The notes under the pieces are model-generated. The model made no database searches. It had not been told where the DNA came from and saw nothing but the letters and a program-made list of their open reading frames with translations. DNA of 56,694 bases from an uncultured Alistipes sp. (GTDB taxonomy: Bacteria > Bacteroidota > Bacteroidia > Bacteroidales > UBA932), in contig CABMPD010000017.1 in the NCBI GenBank assembly GCA_902388455.1, positions 1 through 56,694 of the forward strand, read 5' to 3'. Every line of letters starts with the position of its first letter. Within the stretch, counting starts at the first letter, position 1. This document shows positions 17,085-25,666 of this stretch, in pieces. The translations under genes were made by a program, and so were the position numbers.

Positions 17085-18866
17085 ATGGCACGTGAAATCA
17101 AATTTTCCCTGGTTTACAGGGATATGTGGCAGTCTTCAGGAAAATATGTTCCGAGGGTTGACCAGCTTGTCCAGATCGCCCCTGTCATCATCGATATGGG
17201 ATGCTTCGACAGAGTAGAGACCAACGGAGGAGCTTTCGAGCAGGTAAACCTCCTCTTCGGTGAGAACCCCAACAAAGCCGTAAGAGCCTGGACCGCACCC
17301 TTCAACAAAGTCGGCATACAGACACACATGCTCGAAAGAGGCCTCAACGCCCTCCGTATGAATCCAGTTCCGAGGGATGTCAGGGGCCTCATGTATAAGG
17401 TAAAGGCAAAGCAGGGCACCAATATCTCCCGCTCGTTCTGCGGCCTCAACGACCACCGCAACCTCAAGGACTCCGTCATCCTCGCCAAGGAGGGCGGCAT
17501 GATCTCCCAGGTGGCCCTCAGTATCACCTACTCCCCCATCCACACCGTAGAGTACTACATGGACATCGTGGACAAGGTGGTGGAATACGGCTGCGACGAG
17601 ATCTGTCTCAAGGACATGGCCGGCATCGGACGTCCCGCCTTCCTGGGCCGTCTGACCAAGAGCATCAAGGACAAATATCCCCACATCATCGTGCAGTATC
17701 ACGGCCATTCCGGACCCGGATTCTCGACTGCATCCATGCTGGAAGTGGCCCGCGCCGGCGCCGACTATCTGGACGTGGCCATGGAGCCCCTGTCCTGGGG
17801 TAAGATCCATCCTGACGTAATCACCATCCAGGCCATGCTCAAGGACGCAGGCTTCCTGGTAAAGGACATCAACATGGACGCCTACATGGAGGCCCGCCGT
17901 CTGACCCAGACCTTCATCGACGACTTCCTGGGCATGTTCATAGAGCCGAACAACTACATCAGTTCCTCCCTCCTGGTAGGCTGCGGCCTGCCCGGCGGCA
18001 TGATGGGCTCGATGATGGCCGACCTCAAGGGCTTCCAGAGCGCCATCAACATGTCCCTGCGCAACCAGGGCAAGAAGGAAGTTTCCCTCAACGAACTGAT
18101 GGTGATGCTCTTCCAGGAGGTTGAGTACGTATGGCCCAAGCTCGGCTATCCCCCTCTCGTAACTCCTTTCAGCCAGTACGTGAAGAACACCGCCCTGATG
18201 AACCTCATGCACACCCTCAAGGGCGAGCCCAGATGGAAGACCATCGACAAGGACACCATGAACATGATCCTCGGCAAGACCGGAACCCTGCCCGGCCCTC
18301 TGGCTCCAGAGATTCTCGACATCGTCAAGGAGAAAGGCCTGGAGTTCTACACCGGCAATCCTCAGGACGCCTTCCCCGACGAGCTGCCTCACTTCATCGA
18401 GGAGATGAAGAAAGAAGGCTGGGACCGCGGCCAGGACGACGAGGAGCTCTTCGAGTTCGCCATGCACGAGCGCCAGTACCGGGACTACAAGAGCGGAGTG
18501 GCCAAGGACCGCTTCAACAAGGAGCTGGAGGCAGCCCGCGAGAAGGCCGGAGCCCCGAAGATAGTCACCCGCAAGGTGGTCGAGGTACCCGCATTCGACG
18601 TGGAGAAGGTCATGGCGGAGCATCCCAAGGCCATGCCTATCCAGGCCGTTGCCAAGGGCAAGCTCATCTGGAGGTACAATGTCTCGGACGACAGCACTGC
18701 CCCCGCCATCGGCACCAAGTTCGAGGAACTCACCCCGATCTGCTACATCCAGACCTACTACGGAGTGGAGCCTGTCTATGCACCCATTACCGGCAAGCTC
18801 ATCCAGGTGGAGGTGAAGCACAACGAGAACGTGGAGATCAACCAGGTACTCTGCTTCATCGAGTAA
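17085..18866 (+). CDS. Biotin-dependent carboxyltransferase (PycB/OadA-like)
   Basis: The 593-residue protein matches the carboxyltransferase subunit of oxaloacetate decarboxylase, pyruvate carboxylase B and transcarboxylase 5S, which move CO2 between carboxybiotin and pyruvate. The DRE-TIM barrel spans about residues 1-300: LVYRDMWQSS, CLKDMAG with the lysine that is carboxylated in this family, and YHGHSGPG with metal-binding histidines. The conserved carboxylase domain follows to about residue 460. The last about 70 residues look like a biotinyl fold (APITGKLIQVEVKHNENV) but end at CFIE without an AMKM lysine, so biotin must sit on another protein. The reaction direction is not determinable here. 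A shared terminator separates it from convergent nifJ. Confidence 0.85.
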   Translation: MAREIKFSLVYRDMWQSSGKYVPRVDQLVQIAPVIIDMGCFDRVETNGGAFEQVNLLFGENPNKAVRAWTAPFNKVGIQTHMLERGLNALRMNPVPRDVRGLMYKVKAKQGTNISRSFCGLNDHRNLKDSVILAKEGGMISQVALSITYSPIHTVEYYMDIVDKVVEYGCDEICLKDMAGIGRPAFLGRLTKSIKDKYPHIIVQYHGHSGPGFSTASMLEVARAGADYLDVAMEPLSWGKIHPDVITIQAMLKDAGFLVKDINMDAYMEARRLTQTFIDDFLGMFIEPNNYISSSLLVGCGLPGGMMGSMMADLKGFQSAINMSLRNQGKKEVSLNELMVMLFQEVEYVWPKLGYPPLVTPFSQYVKNTALMNLMHTLKGEPRWKTIDKDTMNMILGKTGTLPGPLAPEILDIVKEKGLEFYTGNPQDAFPDELPHFIEEMKKEGWDRGQDDEELFEFAMHERQYRDYKSGVAKDRFNKELEAAREKAGAPKIVTRKVVEVPAFDVEKVMAEHPKAMPIQAVAKGKLIWRYNVSDDSTAPAIGTKFEELTPICYIQTYYGVEPVYAPITGKLIQVEVKHNENVEINQVLCFIE

Positions 18867-18887
18867 ACTGCCGGGCCACTGAAACAG

Positions 18888-18920
18888 AAGAGGCCGTGTC
18901 CAAGTCGGGCACGGCCTCTT
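18888..18920. terminator. Bidirectional terminator between carboxyltransferase and nifJ
   Basis: A 14-bp stem, AAGAGGCCGTGTCC against GGGCACGGCCTCTT with one G-T pair, has a 5-nt loop. T runs follow on the plus strand, while the minus strand has only a short T-rich tail. It lies between two convergent genes and could serve both. Confidence 0.8.
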
Positions 18921-18939
18921 TTTGCATCAGGCACTCAGC

Positions 18940-21900
18940 TTATTCCTTACCTGCGAGACGCTTGTAGGACTCGTAGCGGATCTTGGCGAACTGCTCGGTC
19001 TTGTCGAAGAGTTCCTGAGCGATGTCAGGGAAAGTCTTCATAAGCGAGCTGTAGCGCACCTCACCCTTGATGAACTCCTGGAACTTGCTCCAGTCGGGCT
19101 CCTTGCTGTCGAGGCTGAAAGGATTCTTGCCCTCGTCGGTCAGAGCGGGGTTGAAGTGATACAGATGCCAGTAACCGCACTCGACGGCGAGTTTCTCCTC
19201 GTGCTGGCTCTTGCCCATGCCGTTGCGCAGACCGTGGTTGATGCAGGGTGCGTAGGCGATGATCAGGGAAGGTCCGTTGTAGGCCTCTGCCTCCTTCAAG
19301 ACGTTGAAGTACTGAGCGGGGCTGGCGCCCATAGCCACCTGTGCCACGTATACGTAACCGTAGCTCATGGCCATCATGCCGAGGTCTTTCTTGCGTACTC
19401 TCTTGCCGGAGGTTGCAAACTTGGCCACGGCTCCTGCGGGGGTGGACTTGGACGACTGTCCGCCGGTGTTGGAGTACACCTCGGTGTCGAGGACGAGGAC
19501 GTTGACATTCTCTCCGGAAGCCAGGACGTGGTCCAGTCCGCCGTATCCGATGTCGTATGCCCAGCCGTCACCGCCGAAGATCCACTGGCTGCGGGCAGGG
19601 ATGTAGTCCTTGTAATCCAGGAGCTGGCGGCAGGCCTCGCAGTCGCTCTCCCCGAGCATCGGTACGAGCTTGTCGCAGATCTCTCGGGTAGCAGCTGCAT
19701 TGCCTCTCTCGGCGAGCCACTGCTCGAAGAGGGCCTTGATCTCAGAAGAGCACTTCGGGCACTCGAGACCCTGCTTCATCAGGTTGGCCACTGTGTTGCG
19801 CAGACGCTCGGTTCCGAGTCTCATACCGAGACCGAACTCGGCGTTGTCCTCGAACAGGGAGTTGTCCCATGCGGGACCGCGGCCGTTGCGGTCGGTGCAG
19901 TAAGGAGACGAGGGGAAGGAGCCGCTGTAGATCGACGAGCAGCCGGTAGCGTTGGCCACCATCATGTGGTCGCCGAAGAGCTGGGTGATGGTCTTGATGT
20001 AAGGTGTCTCACCGCAGCCGGCGCAGGCACCTGAGAACTCGAACAGAGGCTGTGAGAACTGGGAGTTCTTGAGGTTCTGAGTCTTGGGAGCGACGGTATC
20101 CTTGTAGCCCACGTTGGCATGCATGTAGTCAAATACAGGCTGCTGGTCCATCTGTGTAGCAAGGTGCTTCATCTCAAGAGCCTTCTCCTTGGCGGGACAT
20201 ACGTCCACGCAGTTGCCGCAGCCGGTGCAGTCCATGGGAGATACCTGCATGGTGAAGCGGTATGCCTTGAATGCGGCGATACCCTGGGTGCTCTTGACTG
20301 CCTTGGGAGCCTTGGCCAGTTCCTCCTCGGTGGTGAGGAAAGGACGGATGGCGGCGTGAGGGCAGACGTATGCGCACTGGTTGCACTGGATACATTTCTC
20401 AGGGTTCCACTCGGGAACGCTTACTGCGATGCCTCTCTTTTCGAAAGCGGCTGTACCGGCAGGAATGGTACCGTCGGCATACTCACCGGTGAAAGCACTT
20501 ACAGGCACGTCATAGCCGTTCTGGGCGTTGACCACATCGGCCACGCTGCGTACCCACTCGGGAGCCAGACGGTCGAAGTTGGCGGGACGGAAACGGGCTA
20601 CGATTCCGTTCCACTCTGCAGGAACAGTCAGTTCCTCATACTCGGCTCCGCGGTCCACTGCGGCGTAGTTCATGCTGACCACCTTCTCTCCCTTCTTGCC
20701 GTAGCTCTTGTCGATGGCTTTCTTCATGAAGGCCACTGCCTGCTCGTAAGGGATGATGCCGGTAATCTTGAAGAACGCCGACTGGAGGATGGTGTTGGTA
20801 CGGTTGCCCAGACCTATCTCCTCGGCTATCTTGGTAGCGTTGATGATATATACCTTCAGGTTCTTCTCAGCGATAACCTGCTTTACATGATCAGGGATTC
20901 TCTTGATGGTCTCCTCTACCGACCAGAGGCTGTTGAGGAGGAATGTACCGCCCCTCTTGATACCCTTGAGAACATCGTACTTGTTCAGGTATGAAGGCAC
21001 GTGGCAGGCCACGAAGTCCGGGGTGGACACGAGGTAGGGAGAAGTGATCGGGCTGTCACCGAAACGCAGGTGCGAGCAGGTATAGCCGCCGGACTTCTTG
21101 GAATCGTAGTCGAAATAACCCTGGCAGTACTTGGGAGTGTGGTCACCGATGATCTTGATGGTGTTCTTGTTGGCGCCCACAGTACCGTCAGAACCGAGAC
21201 CGTAGAACTTGCACTCGTATGTGCCCTTCTTGGCCAGGGAAATCTCCTCGCCCACGGGGAGGGACTTGAATGTCACGTCATCGGTGATACCGATGGTGAA
21301 GTCGGTCTTGGGCTGTTTCTGCTTGAGGTTCTTGTATACAGCGAAGATCTGGGCAGGGCTGGTATCCTTGGAGGACAGACCGTAACGGCCGCCGATGACA
21401 TAGGGAGCGTCACCGCCCATCTCGGCCAGAGTGGACTTGATATCCAGATACAGGGGCTCGCCTACGCTTCCGGGCTCCTTGCAGCGGTCGAGAACGGCGA
21501 TTCTCCTGACGCTCTTGGGCAGTACCCTGAAGAAATACTTGGCTGAGAACGGTCTGTACAGACGGACAGTGATTACACCGACCTTCTCACCCTTGGCCAT
21601 GAGAGCATCCACCACCTCGCGGATGGTCTCGCATACGGAACCCATAGCGATGATGATATCTTTTGCCTCTGGATCTCCATAATAGTCGAACGGCAGGTAA
21701 TGGCGTCCTGTCAGTTCTCCTATCTCGCCCATATAGCGGGCCACGATATCCGGAACAGCATTGTAATATGTGTTGCATGCCTCACGGGCCTGGAAATACA
21801 CGTCGGGGTTCTGGGCAGTACCGCGGGTAACGGGCTTGTTAGGATTCAGAGCCCTCTTACGGAAAGCGGCAAGGGACTTCTCGCTGATCATATCCTTCAG

Positions 21901-22476
21901 GGCATCGGAATCGAGAACCTCTATCTTCTGTATCTCATGAGAAGTACGGAAACCGTCGAAGAAATGAATAAACGGAACACTTGACTTGATGGCGGACAAG
22001 TGAGCGACTGCACCCAGATCCATTGCTTCCTGCACACTGGATGAAGCCAGCATAGCGAAACCAGTCTGTCTGCAGGCCATCACGTCCTGATGGTCTCCGA
22101 AGATGGACAGAGCCTGAGTGGCAAGAGCACGGGCCGACACGTGGAATACAGCCGGCAGAAGTTCTCCTGCAATCTTGTACATATTCGGAATCATCAGCAA
22201 CAGACCCTGGGATGCAGTGAATGTCGTAGTCAGGGCGCCTGCCTGAAGAGAGCCATGAACAGCACCTGCGGCACCGCCCTCACTCTGCATCTCAGTGACC
22301 TTTACAGTCTCTCCGAAAAGGTTCTTCTTTCCGAAAGCAGCCCACTCGTCCACATACTCGGCCATAGTCGAAGACGGGGTAATGGGATAGATGGCGGCAT
22401 GCTCGCTGAACATGTACGCCACATGTGCGGCGGCGTAGTTACCGTCACATGTAATAAATGTTTTTTCTTTTGCCAT
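18940..22476 (-). CDS. nifJ: Pyruvate:ferredoxin (flavodoxin) oxidoreductase
   Basis: The 1178-residue single-chain enzyme oxidises pyruvate to acetyl-CoA and CO2 and passes electrons to ferredoxin or flavodoxin; it is central to anaerobic metabolism. Domains in order: the pyrimidine-binding domain (YPITPSSTMAEYVDEW; TEMQSEGGAAGAVHG), the gamma domain, the EKR-type linker, two 4Fe-4S motifs near residues 690-760 (CIQCNQCAYVCP, CTGCGNCVDVCP), and the TPP domain near 965 (GDGWAYDIGYGGLDHV) with a further cluster built on CAGCGETPY. Length and motifs match the homodimeric NifJ type. It lies 37 bases downstream of fabD on the same strand. Confidence 0.97.
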   Translation of the reverse strand: MAKEKTFITCDGNYAAAHVAYMFSEHAAIYPITPSSTMAEYVDEWAAFGKKNLFGETVKVTEMQSEGGAAGAVHGSLQAGALTTTFTASQGLLLMIPNMYKIAGELLPAVFHVSARALATQALSIFGDHQDVMACRQTGFAMLASSSVQEAMDLGAVAHLSAIKSSVPFIHFFDGFRTSHEIQKIEVLDSDALKDMISEKSLAAFRKRALNPNKPVTRGTAQNPDVYFQAREACNTYYNAVPDIVARYMGEIGELTGRHYLPFDYYGDPEAKDIIIAMGSVCETIREVVDALMAKGEKVGVITVRLYRPFSAKYFFRVLPKSVRRIAVLDRCKEPGSVGEPLYLDIKSTLAEMGGDAPYVIGGRYGLSSKDTSPAQIFAVYKNLKQKQPKTDFTIGITDDVTFKSLPVGEEISLAKKGTYECKFYGLGSDGTVGANKNTIKIIGDHTPKYCQGYFDYDSKKSGGYTCSHLRFGDSPITSPYLVSTPDFVACHVPSYLNKYDVLKGIKRGGTFLLNSLWSVEETIKRIPDHVKQVIAEKNLKVYIINATKIAEEIGLGNRTNTILQSAFFKITGIIPYEQAVAFMKKAIDKSYGKKGEKVVSMNYAAVDRGAEYEELTVPAEWNGIVARFRPANFDRLAPEWVRSVADVVNAQNGYDVPVSAFTGEYADGTIPAGTAAFEKRGIAVSVPEWNPEKCIQCNQCAYVCPHAAIRPFLTTEEELAKAPKAVKSTQGIAAFKAYRFTMQVSPMDCTGCGNCVDVCPAKEKALEMKHLATQMDQQPVFDYMHANVGYKDTVAPKTQNLKNSQFSQPLFEFSGACAGCGETPYIKTITQLFGDHMMVANATGCSSIYSGSFPSSPYCTDRNGRGPAWDNSLFEDNAEFGLGMRLGTERLRNTVANLMKQGLECPKCSSEIKALFEQWLAERGNAAATREICDKLVPMLGESDCEACRQLLDYKDYIPARSQWIFGGDGWAYDIGYGGLDHVLASGENVNVLVLDTEVYSNTGGQSSKSTPAGAVAKFATSGKRVRKKDLGMMAMSYGYVYVAQVAMGASPAQYFNVLKEAEAYNGPSLIIAYAPCINHGLRNGMGKSQHEEKLAVECGYWHLYHFNPALTDEGKNPFSLDSKEPDWSKFQEFIKGEVRYSSLMKTFPDIAQELFDKTEQFAKIRYESYKRLAGKE

Positions 22477-22513
22477 TACTAAGAATATTTAGCAGTTATT
22501 TATTAGACTTAAA

Positions 22514-23374
22514 TTACTTCTCTGCGGGAATGCACTTCTTGATGAGTCCCTGAAGCACTGCTCCGGGGCCGAGTTCCACGAACTCATCAGCTCCGTCCCT
22601 GTGCATATTGAGCACAGTCTGCGTCCACCGTACGGGAGAGGTCAGCTGCTTAAGCAGCTTTTCCTTTATCACAACGGGGTCTGTCGAAGGCTGCGCATCG
22701 ACATTCTGATATACAGGACATACCGGAGTCTTTATGTCGGTTCTGCCGATGGCCTCGGCCAGTTCCACGCGGGCAGGTTCCATCAATGGAGAATGGAAAG
22801 CTCCTCCTACCGCCAGACGGAGCGCCCTCTTGGCACCGGCCTCCTTGAGAGCAGTGCAGGCACGGTCCACGGCCTCTATATCACCTGAGATAACCAGCTG
22901 CCCGGGGCAGTTGTAATTGGCGGGAACCACCGTTCCCTCTGTCTCCGCGCAGACCTTCTCCACCACCTCATCGGGAAGTCCGATAATAGCGGCCATCGTC
23001 GAAGGATGCGCCTCGCAGGCTTTCTGCATTGCCATAGCCCTGGCATACACCAGACGGAGTCCATCTTCAAAGGACATCGCCCCGGCAGCTACAAGCGCCG
23101 AAAACTCGCCGAGAGAATGCCCGGCGGTCATATCCGGACGAAAGTCATCAATGGTGGCTGCAGCGGCCACTGAATGAATAAAAACTGCCGGCTGGGTGAC
23201 TTTTGTCTGCTTGAGATCGTCAGCCGTGCCGGTAAACATTATATTGCGAATATCAAATCCTAGTATATCACATGCACTGTCTATCAGTGCTTTTGCCTTG
23301 GGACTGGCATCATACAGGTCCTTGCCCATCCCCGTAAACTGTGCTCCCTGACCGGGAAAAACATAAGCTGTCAT
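22514..23374 (-). CDS. fabD: Malonyl-CoA:ACP transacylase
   Basis: The 286-residue enzyme loads malonyl units onto acyl carrier protein for fatty-acid synthesis. It starts VFPGQGAQ and has the nucleophile elbow GHSLGE with Ser87 and the catalytic His194 in GGAFHSPLM. Length is normal for stand-alone FabD. The other fab genes are not nearby; it sits 37 bases upstream of nifJ on the same strand. Its start lies 42 bases from the divergent tRNA-Arg. Confidence 0.96.
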   Translation of the reverse strand: MTAYVFPGQGAQFTGMGKDLYDASPKAKALIDSACDILGFDIRNIMFTGTADDLKQTKVTQPAVFIHSVAAAATIDDFRPDMTAGHSLGEFSALVAAGAMSFEDGLRLVYARAMAMQKACEAHPSTMAAIIGLPDEVVEKVCAETEGTVVPANYNCPGQLVISGDIEAVDRACTALKEAGAKRALRLAVGGAFHSPLMEPARVELAEAIGRTDIKTPVCPVYQNVDAQPSTDPVVIKEKLLKQLTSPVRWTQTVLNMHRDGADEFVELGPGAVLQGLIKKCIPAEK

Positions 23375-23397
23375 ATTAAATATTCAGTTTTTATTTA

Positions 23398-23405
23398 TAC
23401 ATTTG
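23398..23405 (+). promoter_or_regulatory. Promoter -7 element of tRNA-Arg
   Basis: TACATTTG matches TAnnTTTG, 11 nt before the mature tRNA-Arg 5' end. The expected -33 region falls at the fabD start, with no clear TTTG. Confidence 0.5.
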
Positions 23406-23415
23406 CAGTCCATTT

Positions 23416-23487
23416 GCCTCCGTAGTTTAATGGATAGAATGAGAGATTCCGGTTCTCTTGGTTGGGGTTCGATTCCCCACGGAGGTA
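23416..23487 (+). tRNA. tRNA-Arg (CCG)
   Basis: This is a cloverleaf of 72 nt: acceptor GCCTCCG with CGGAGGT, anticodon stem AGAGA/TCTCT with loop TTCCGGT (anticodon CCG), and T arm TGGGGTTCGATTCCCCA. The discriminator base is A and CCA is not encoded. Its last base abuts the stop codon of the convergent DUF308 gene. Confidence 0.95.
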
Positions 23488-24081
23488 CTATCCTTCTATC
23501 TGTCTTTCTGTTTCTTCTACAATCTCTATATCGCTATTTAAATCTTTCATTCTCTTTCTTATCGTATAGGTCGACGCGAACTCCGATACTGAATACAGCA
23601 GCAGGGTGGCACCGAAGAGGATAAACAGCACATTTCCGCTCTCACTCGGGAAAAAGAACATCACTATGCCAAGTATCAGTGTCAGTGCAGGGCCTACATA
23701 CAGAGGCCACGGGACACGCACCACCTTGGCTGTCCGGAAAAGATTGATAATCTCACCCAGGCCGAATATCAGCAGCACCAGGCCGAACACAAACATAATC
23801 AGCCCCGTGAAAAATTTAGGAAAAATTATCAGCACGAGACCGAACGCGATATCCACTATCGAATTGAGCAACAGCAGGGGAACTTTCTCTTTTTTCCATT
23901 TTCCCGTATAGGAAAGAATCAGGCTGACCAGTCCTACCGCAAGAATCAGTCCTCCCAGAATAATCATTATGGAATTCTTCACGGCCTCAGGCCATATCAC
24001 CAGAATAAGGCCGCCGGCCAGCGCGATAATCGCCCTGGCATAACCGTATGACCTATCGAAAAAGACATTGGCTGTTTTCAT
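23488..24081 (-). CDS. HdeD/DUF308-family membrane protein
   Basis: The 197-residue protein has about six hydrophobic helices in pairs (ALAGGLILVIWPEAV, MIILGGLILAVGLVSLIL, MFVFGLVLLIFGLGEI and others), the repeat pattern of DUF308/HdeD proteins. The C-terminus is charged and cytoplasmic-looking (MKDLNSDIEIVEETERQ). The family is linked to acid stress in enterobacteria, but its role in Bacteroidales is unknown. The start codon is 4 nt from a TATCTTTG promoter element, so the message may be leaderless. The stop codon directly touches tRNA-Arg on the other strand. Confidence 0.82.
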   Translation of the reverse strand: MKTANVFFDRSYGYARAIIALAGGLILVIWPEAVKNSIMIILGGLILAVGLVSLILSYTGKWKKEKVPLLLLNSIVDIAFGLVLIIFPKFFTGLIMFVFGLVLLIFGLGEIINLFRTAKVVRVPWPLYVGPALTLILGIVMFFFPSESGNVLFILFGATLLLYSVSEFASTYTIRKRMKDLNSDIEIVEETERQIEG

Positions 24082-24085
24082 ACTG

Positions 24086-24093
24086 CAAAGATA
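24086..24093 (-). promoter_or_regulatory. Promoter -7 element of the DUF308 gene
   Basis: The minus strand reads TATCTTTG (TAnnTTTG), ending 4 nt before the ATG. A TTTG at 24116-24119 on the minus strand is 22 nt further up. Confidence 0.55.
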
Positions 24094-24102
24094 ATAAAGG
24101 AT

Positions 24103-24133
24103 TTTGAAAACTCATCAAAACAAATTACCTTTG
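24103..24133 (+). promoter_or_regulatory. Promoter of the patatin cluster
   Basis: TTTG (24103-24106), a 19-nt spacer and TACCTTTG (24126-24133) match the Bacteroidota consensus exactly. The first gene starts 40 nt later. Confidence 0.75.
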
Positions 24134-24173
24134 TCTAGCAATCCAAGCAATAAACACACCAAATTATCACACT

Positions 24174-24659
24174 ATGAAGAAATATCTGTTTTTTCTACTT
24201 TTTCCGCTACTTGTATATTCCTGCGGAACAGCTTCTAAAGTAAACAGAGCCGACCAGCCCTGGTCATACGAAATCGAGAGCATGGGCGTCGGAACAGACG
24301 GAACTTACGCCATCCGGGTATGGAGTTATTGGCGCAATGCCAATATGCCCGTGGAGGAGGCCAAGAAAAACGCCGTCCACGCAGTCATTTTCAAGGGTAT
24401 CCCGGCCGGCAACGGTGCAACTGCACAGCCTGCGCTTAAAACCGGCACGCTTACCGCCTCCGAGACCGCTTTCTTTGACAGTTTTTTCACTTCCGAGTAC
24501 CAGCGGTACATCGGCTCGGTAGCCTCCGGCAGCATACAGGTCATCAAGACCGGCCGTAACGAGTACAAAATAGGCTACGTGGTCTCCGTATCCAAGGACA
24601 GCCTGCGCAAGTATCTGGAAGAGCAGGGAATGGTAAAGAGCCTTTCCTCCGGTTTCTGA
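24174..24659 (+). CDS. Lipoprotein of unknown function
   Basis: The 161-residue protein has a lipoprotein signal ending LVYSCGTAS, so Cys17 is probably lipidated. The mature part is a compact alpha/beta-looking domain, with IRVWSYWRNANMPVEEAKKNA and VIKTGRNEYKIGYVVSVSKDSLRKYL. I do not recognise a named family. It is the first of four rightward genes ending in a patatin phospholipase; gaps are 38, 12 and 2 bases and there is a good promoter upstream, so all four are probably one transcript. Confidence 0.78.
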   Translation: MKKYLFFLLFPLLVYSCGTASKVNRADQPWSYEIESMGVGTDGTYAIRVWSYWRNANMPVEEAKKNAVHAVIFKGIPAGNGATAQPALKTGTLTASETAFFDSFFTSEYQRYIGSVASGSIQVIKTGRNEYKIGYVVSVSKDSLRKYLEEQGMVKSLSSGF

Positions 24660-24697
24660 TTATCTGATTTTTCACTTTAATCTTTATCCAATCGACC

Positions 24698-25654
24698 ATG
24701 AACAGATTATTTGCAATGTGCCTGGCAGCAGTCCTTGTTGCAGCATCCGCATCCGCACAGACGATGGTCCCGTACAAGTCGGGCAAAAGCTGGGGATATA
24801 AGGACGCAGGCGGAAATATTATTGTTAAAGCAGCTTACGACGTAGCCAGTCGTCCTGCTGACGGACTTGGACTTGTCTGCTCTGAAGTGGACGGCACTCA
24901 AAAATGGGGAGTTGTCAACTCCAGGGGAGAAATGATCATTCCCGTCACCTATGACTACGCGGACCTGTGCAGTGAGGGCTTTATCGCCGTATATGAAGGG
25001 CCTGTTCAGGATTTTGAAGGCACGCCCTATATGGCAGGAGGACAATGGAAATTCATTGACCTTAGCGGCACTGCCGGAGAAAGCCGTCCGTTCAGGACCG
25101 TAGGCCCTTTCATCGGAGGCGTAGCATGGGCCGATGACTCGCAATCAGAGATCAAACGCCAAAGAAGGACCATGCCCATCGTCGACAAGAAGGGTAAGCC
25201 AATAGGCCAGGAATATATTTTCGGAGTCTCCTCATCATTCACCATGGAGGACATGTATCTTCCTGACGCCGAAGGCAATGTCACCGAAGTAGCAGACGGA
25301 AACTGGATTCTGCTGGACCGCAGCTACAATACCCTGACAAAGAAATCTTATCAGGCTGTAGGAGAATTCTCCGACGGTCTGGCCTGGGTAAAACGCGACG
25401 GCCGTTACGGCTTTGTCAACACTCTCGGAGAGGAAGTGATTCCCGCCATATACGAGATGGTCCAGGGTGCTCCCGGCTCACGCCCTGGCTCATTGCTGCT
25501 GCATCCGGACCAGGGTGCCGTAAGATGGGTCGTAGACCAGTCGGGCAGGACAGCCTGGTTCAATGAGAAAGGGGAGACAGTCATCGGCTTCACCGAATTT
25601 GACGGAAAGGTCTCACTCGATGACACAGTACAAGAAAGCATGTGGGACTATTAA
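24698..25654 (+). CDS. WG-repeat protein, secreted
   Basis: The 318-residue exported protein has a signal peptide ending ASASAQ. The mature part consists of WG repeats, each with a Trp/Tyr-Gly and then a D/N-x-x-G-x-x-I-I/V-P pattern: SWGYKDAGGNIIVKAAYD, KWGVVNSRGEMIIPVTYD, YGFVNTLGEEVIPAIYE. WG repeats form beta-rich scaffolds, and their function is generally unknown. Length and repeat number are ordinary. It lies second in the four-gene cluster; it may present or sense a ligand in the periplasm or on the surface, but that is speculation. Confidence 0.82.
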   Translation: MNRLFAMCLAAVLVAASASAQTMVPYKSGKSWGYKDAGGNIIVKAAYDVASRPADGLGLVCSEVDGTQKWGVVNSRGEMIIPVTYDYADLCSEGFIAVYEGPVQDFEGTPYMAGGQWKFIDLSGTAGESRPFRTVGPFIGGVAWADDSQSEIKRQRRTMPIVDKKGKPIGQEYIFGVSSSFTMEDMYLPDAEGNVTEVADGNWILLDRSYNTLTKKSYQAVGEFSDGLAWVKRDGRYGFVNTLGEEVIPAIYEMVQGAPGSRPGSLLLHPDQGAVRWVVDQSGRTAWFNEKGETVIGFTEFDGKVSLDDTVQESMWDY

Positions 25655-25666
25655 ACTTCAAATACC

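Noticed and set aside
17136..18821. 561-codon frame antisense to the carboxyltransferase
   Set aside because: It is the mirror frame of a clear gene with strong codon bias. The Leu/Val/His/Gly-rich product is typical of antisense shadows.
23250..23410. tRNA-Arg as an integration site for a mobile element
   Set aside because: No integrase gene or repeated tRNA 3' end is seen in the window, and the next gene abuts the tRNA.
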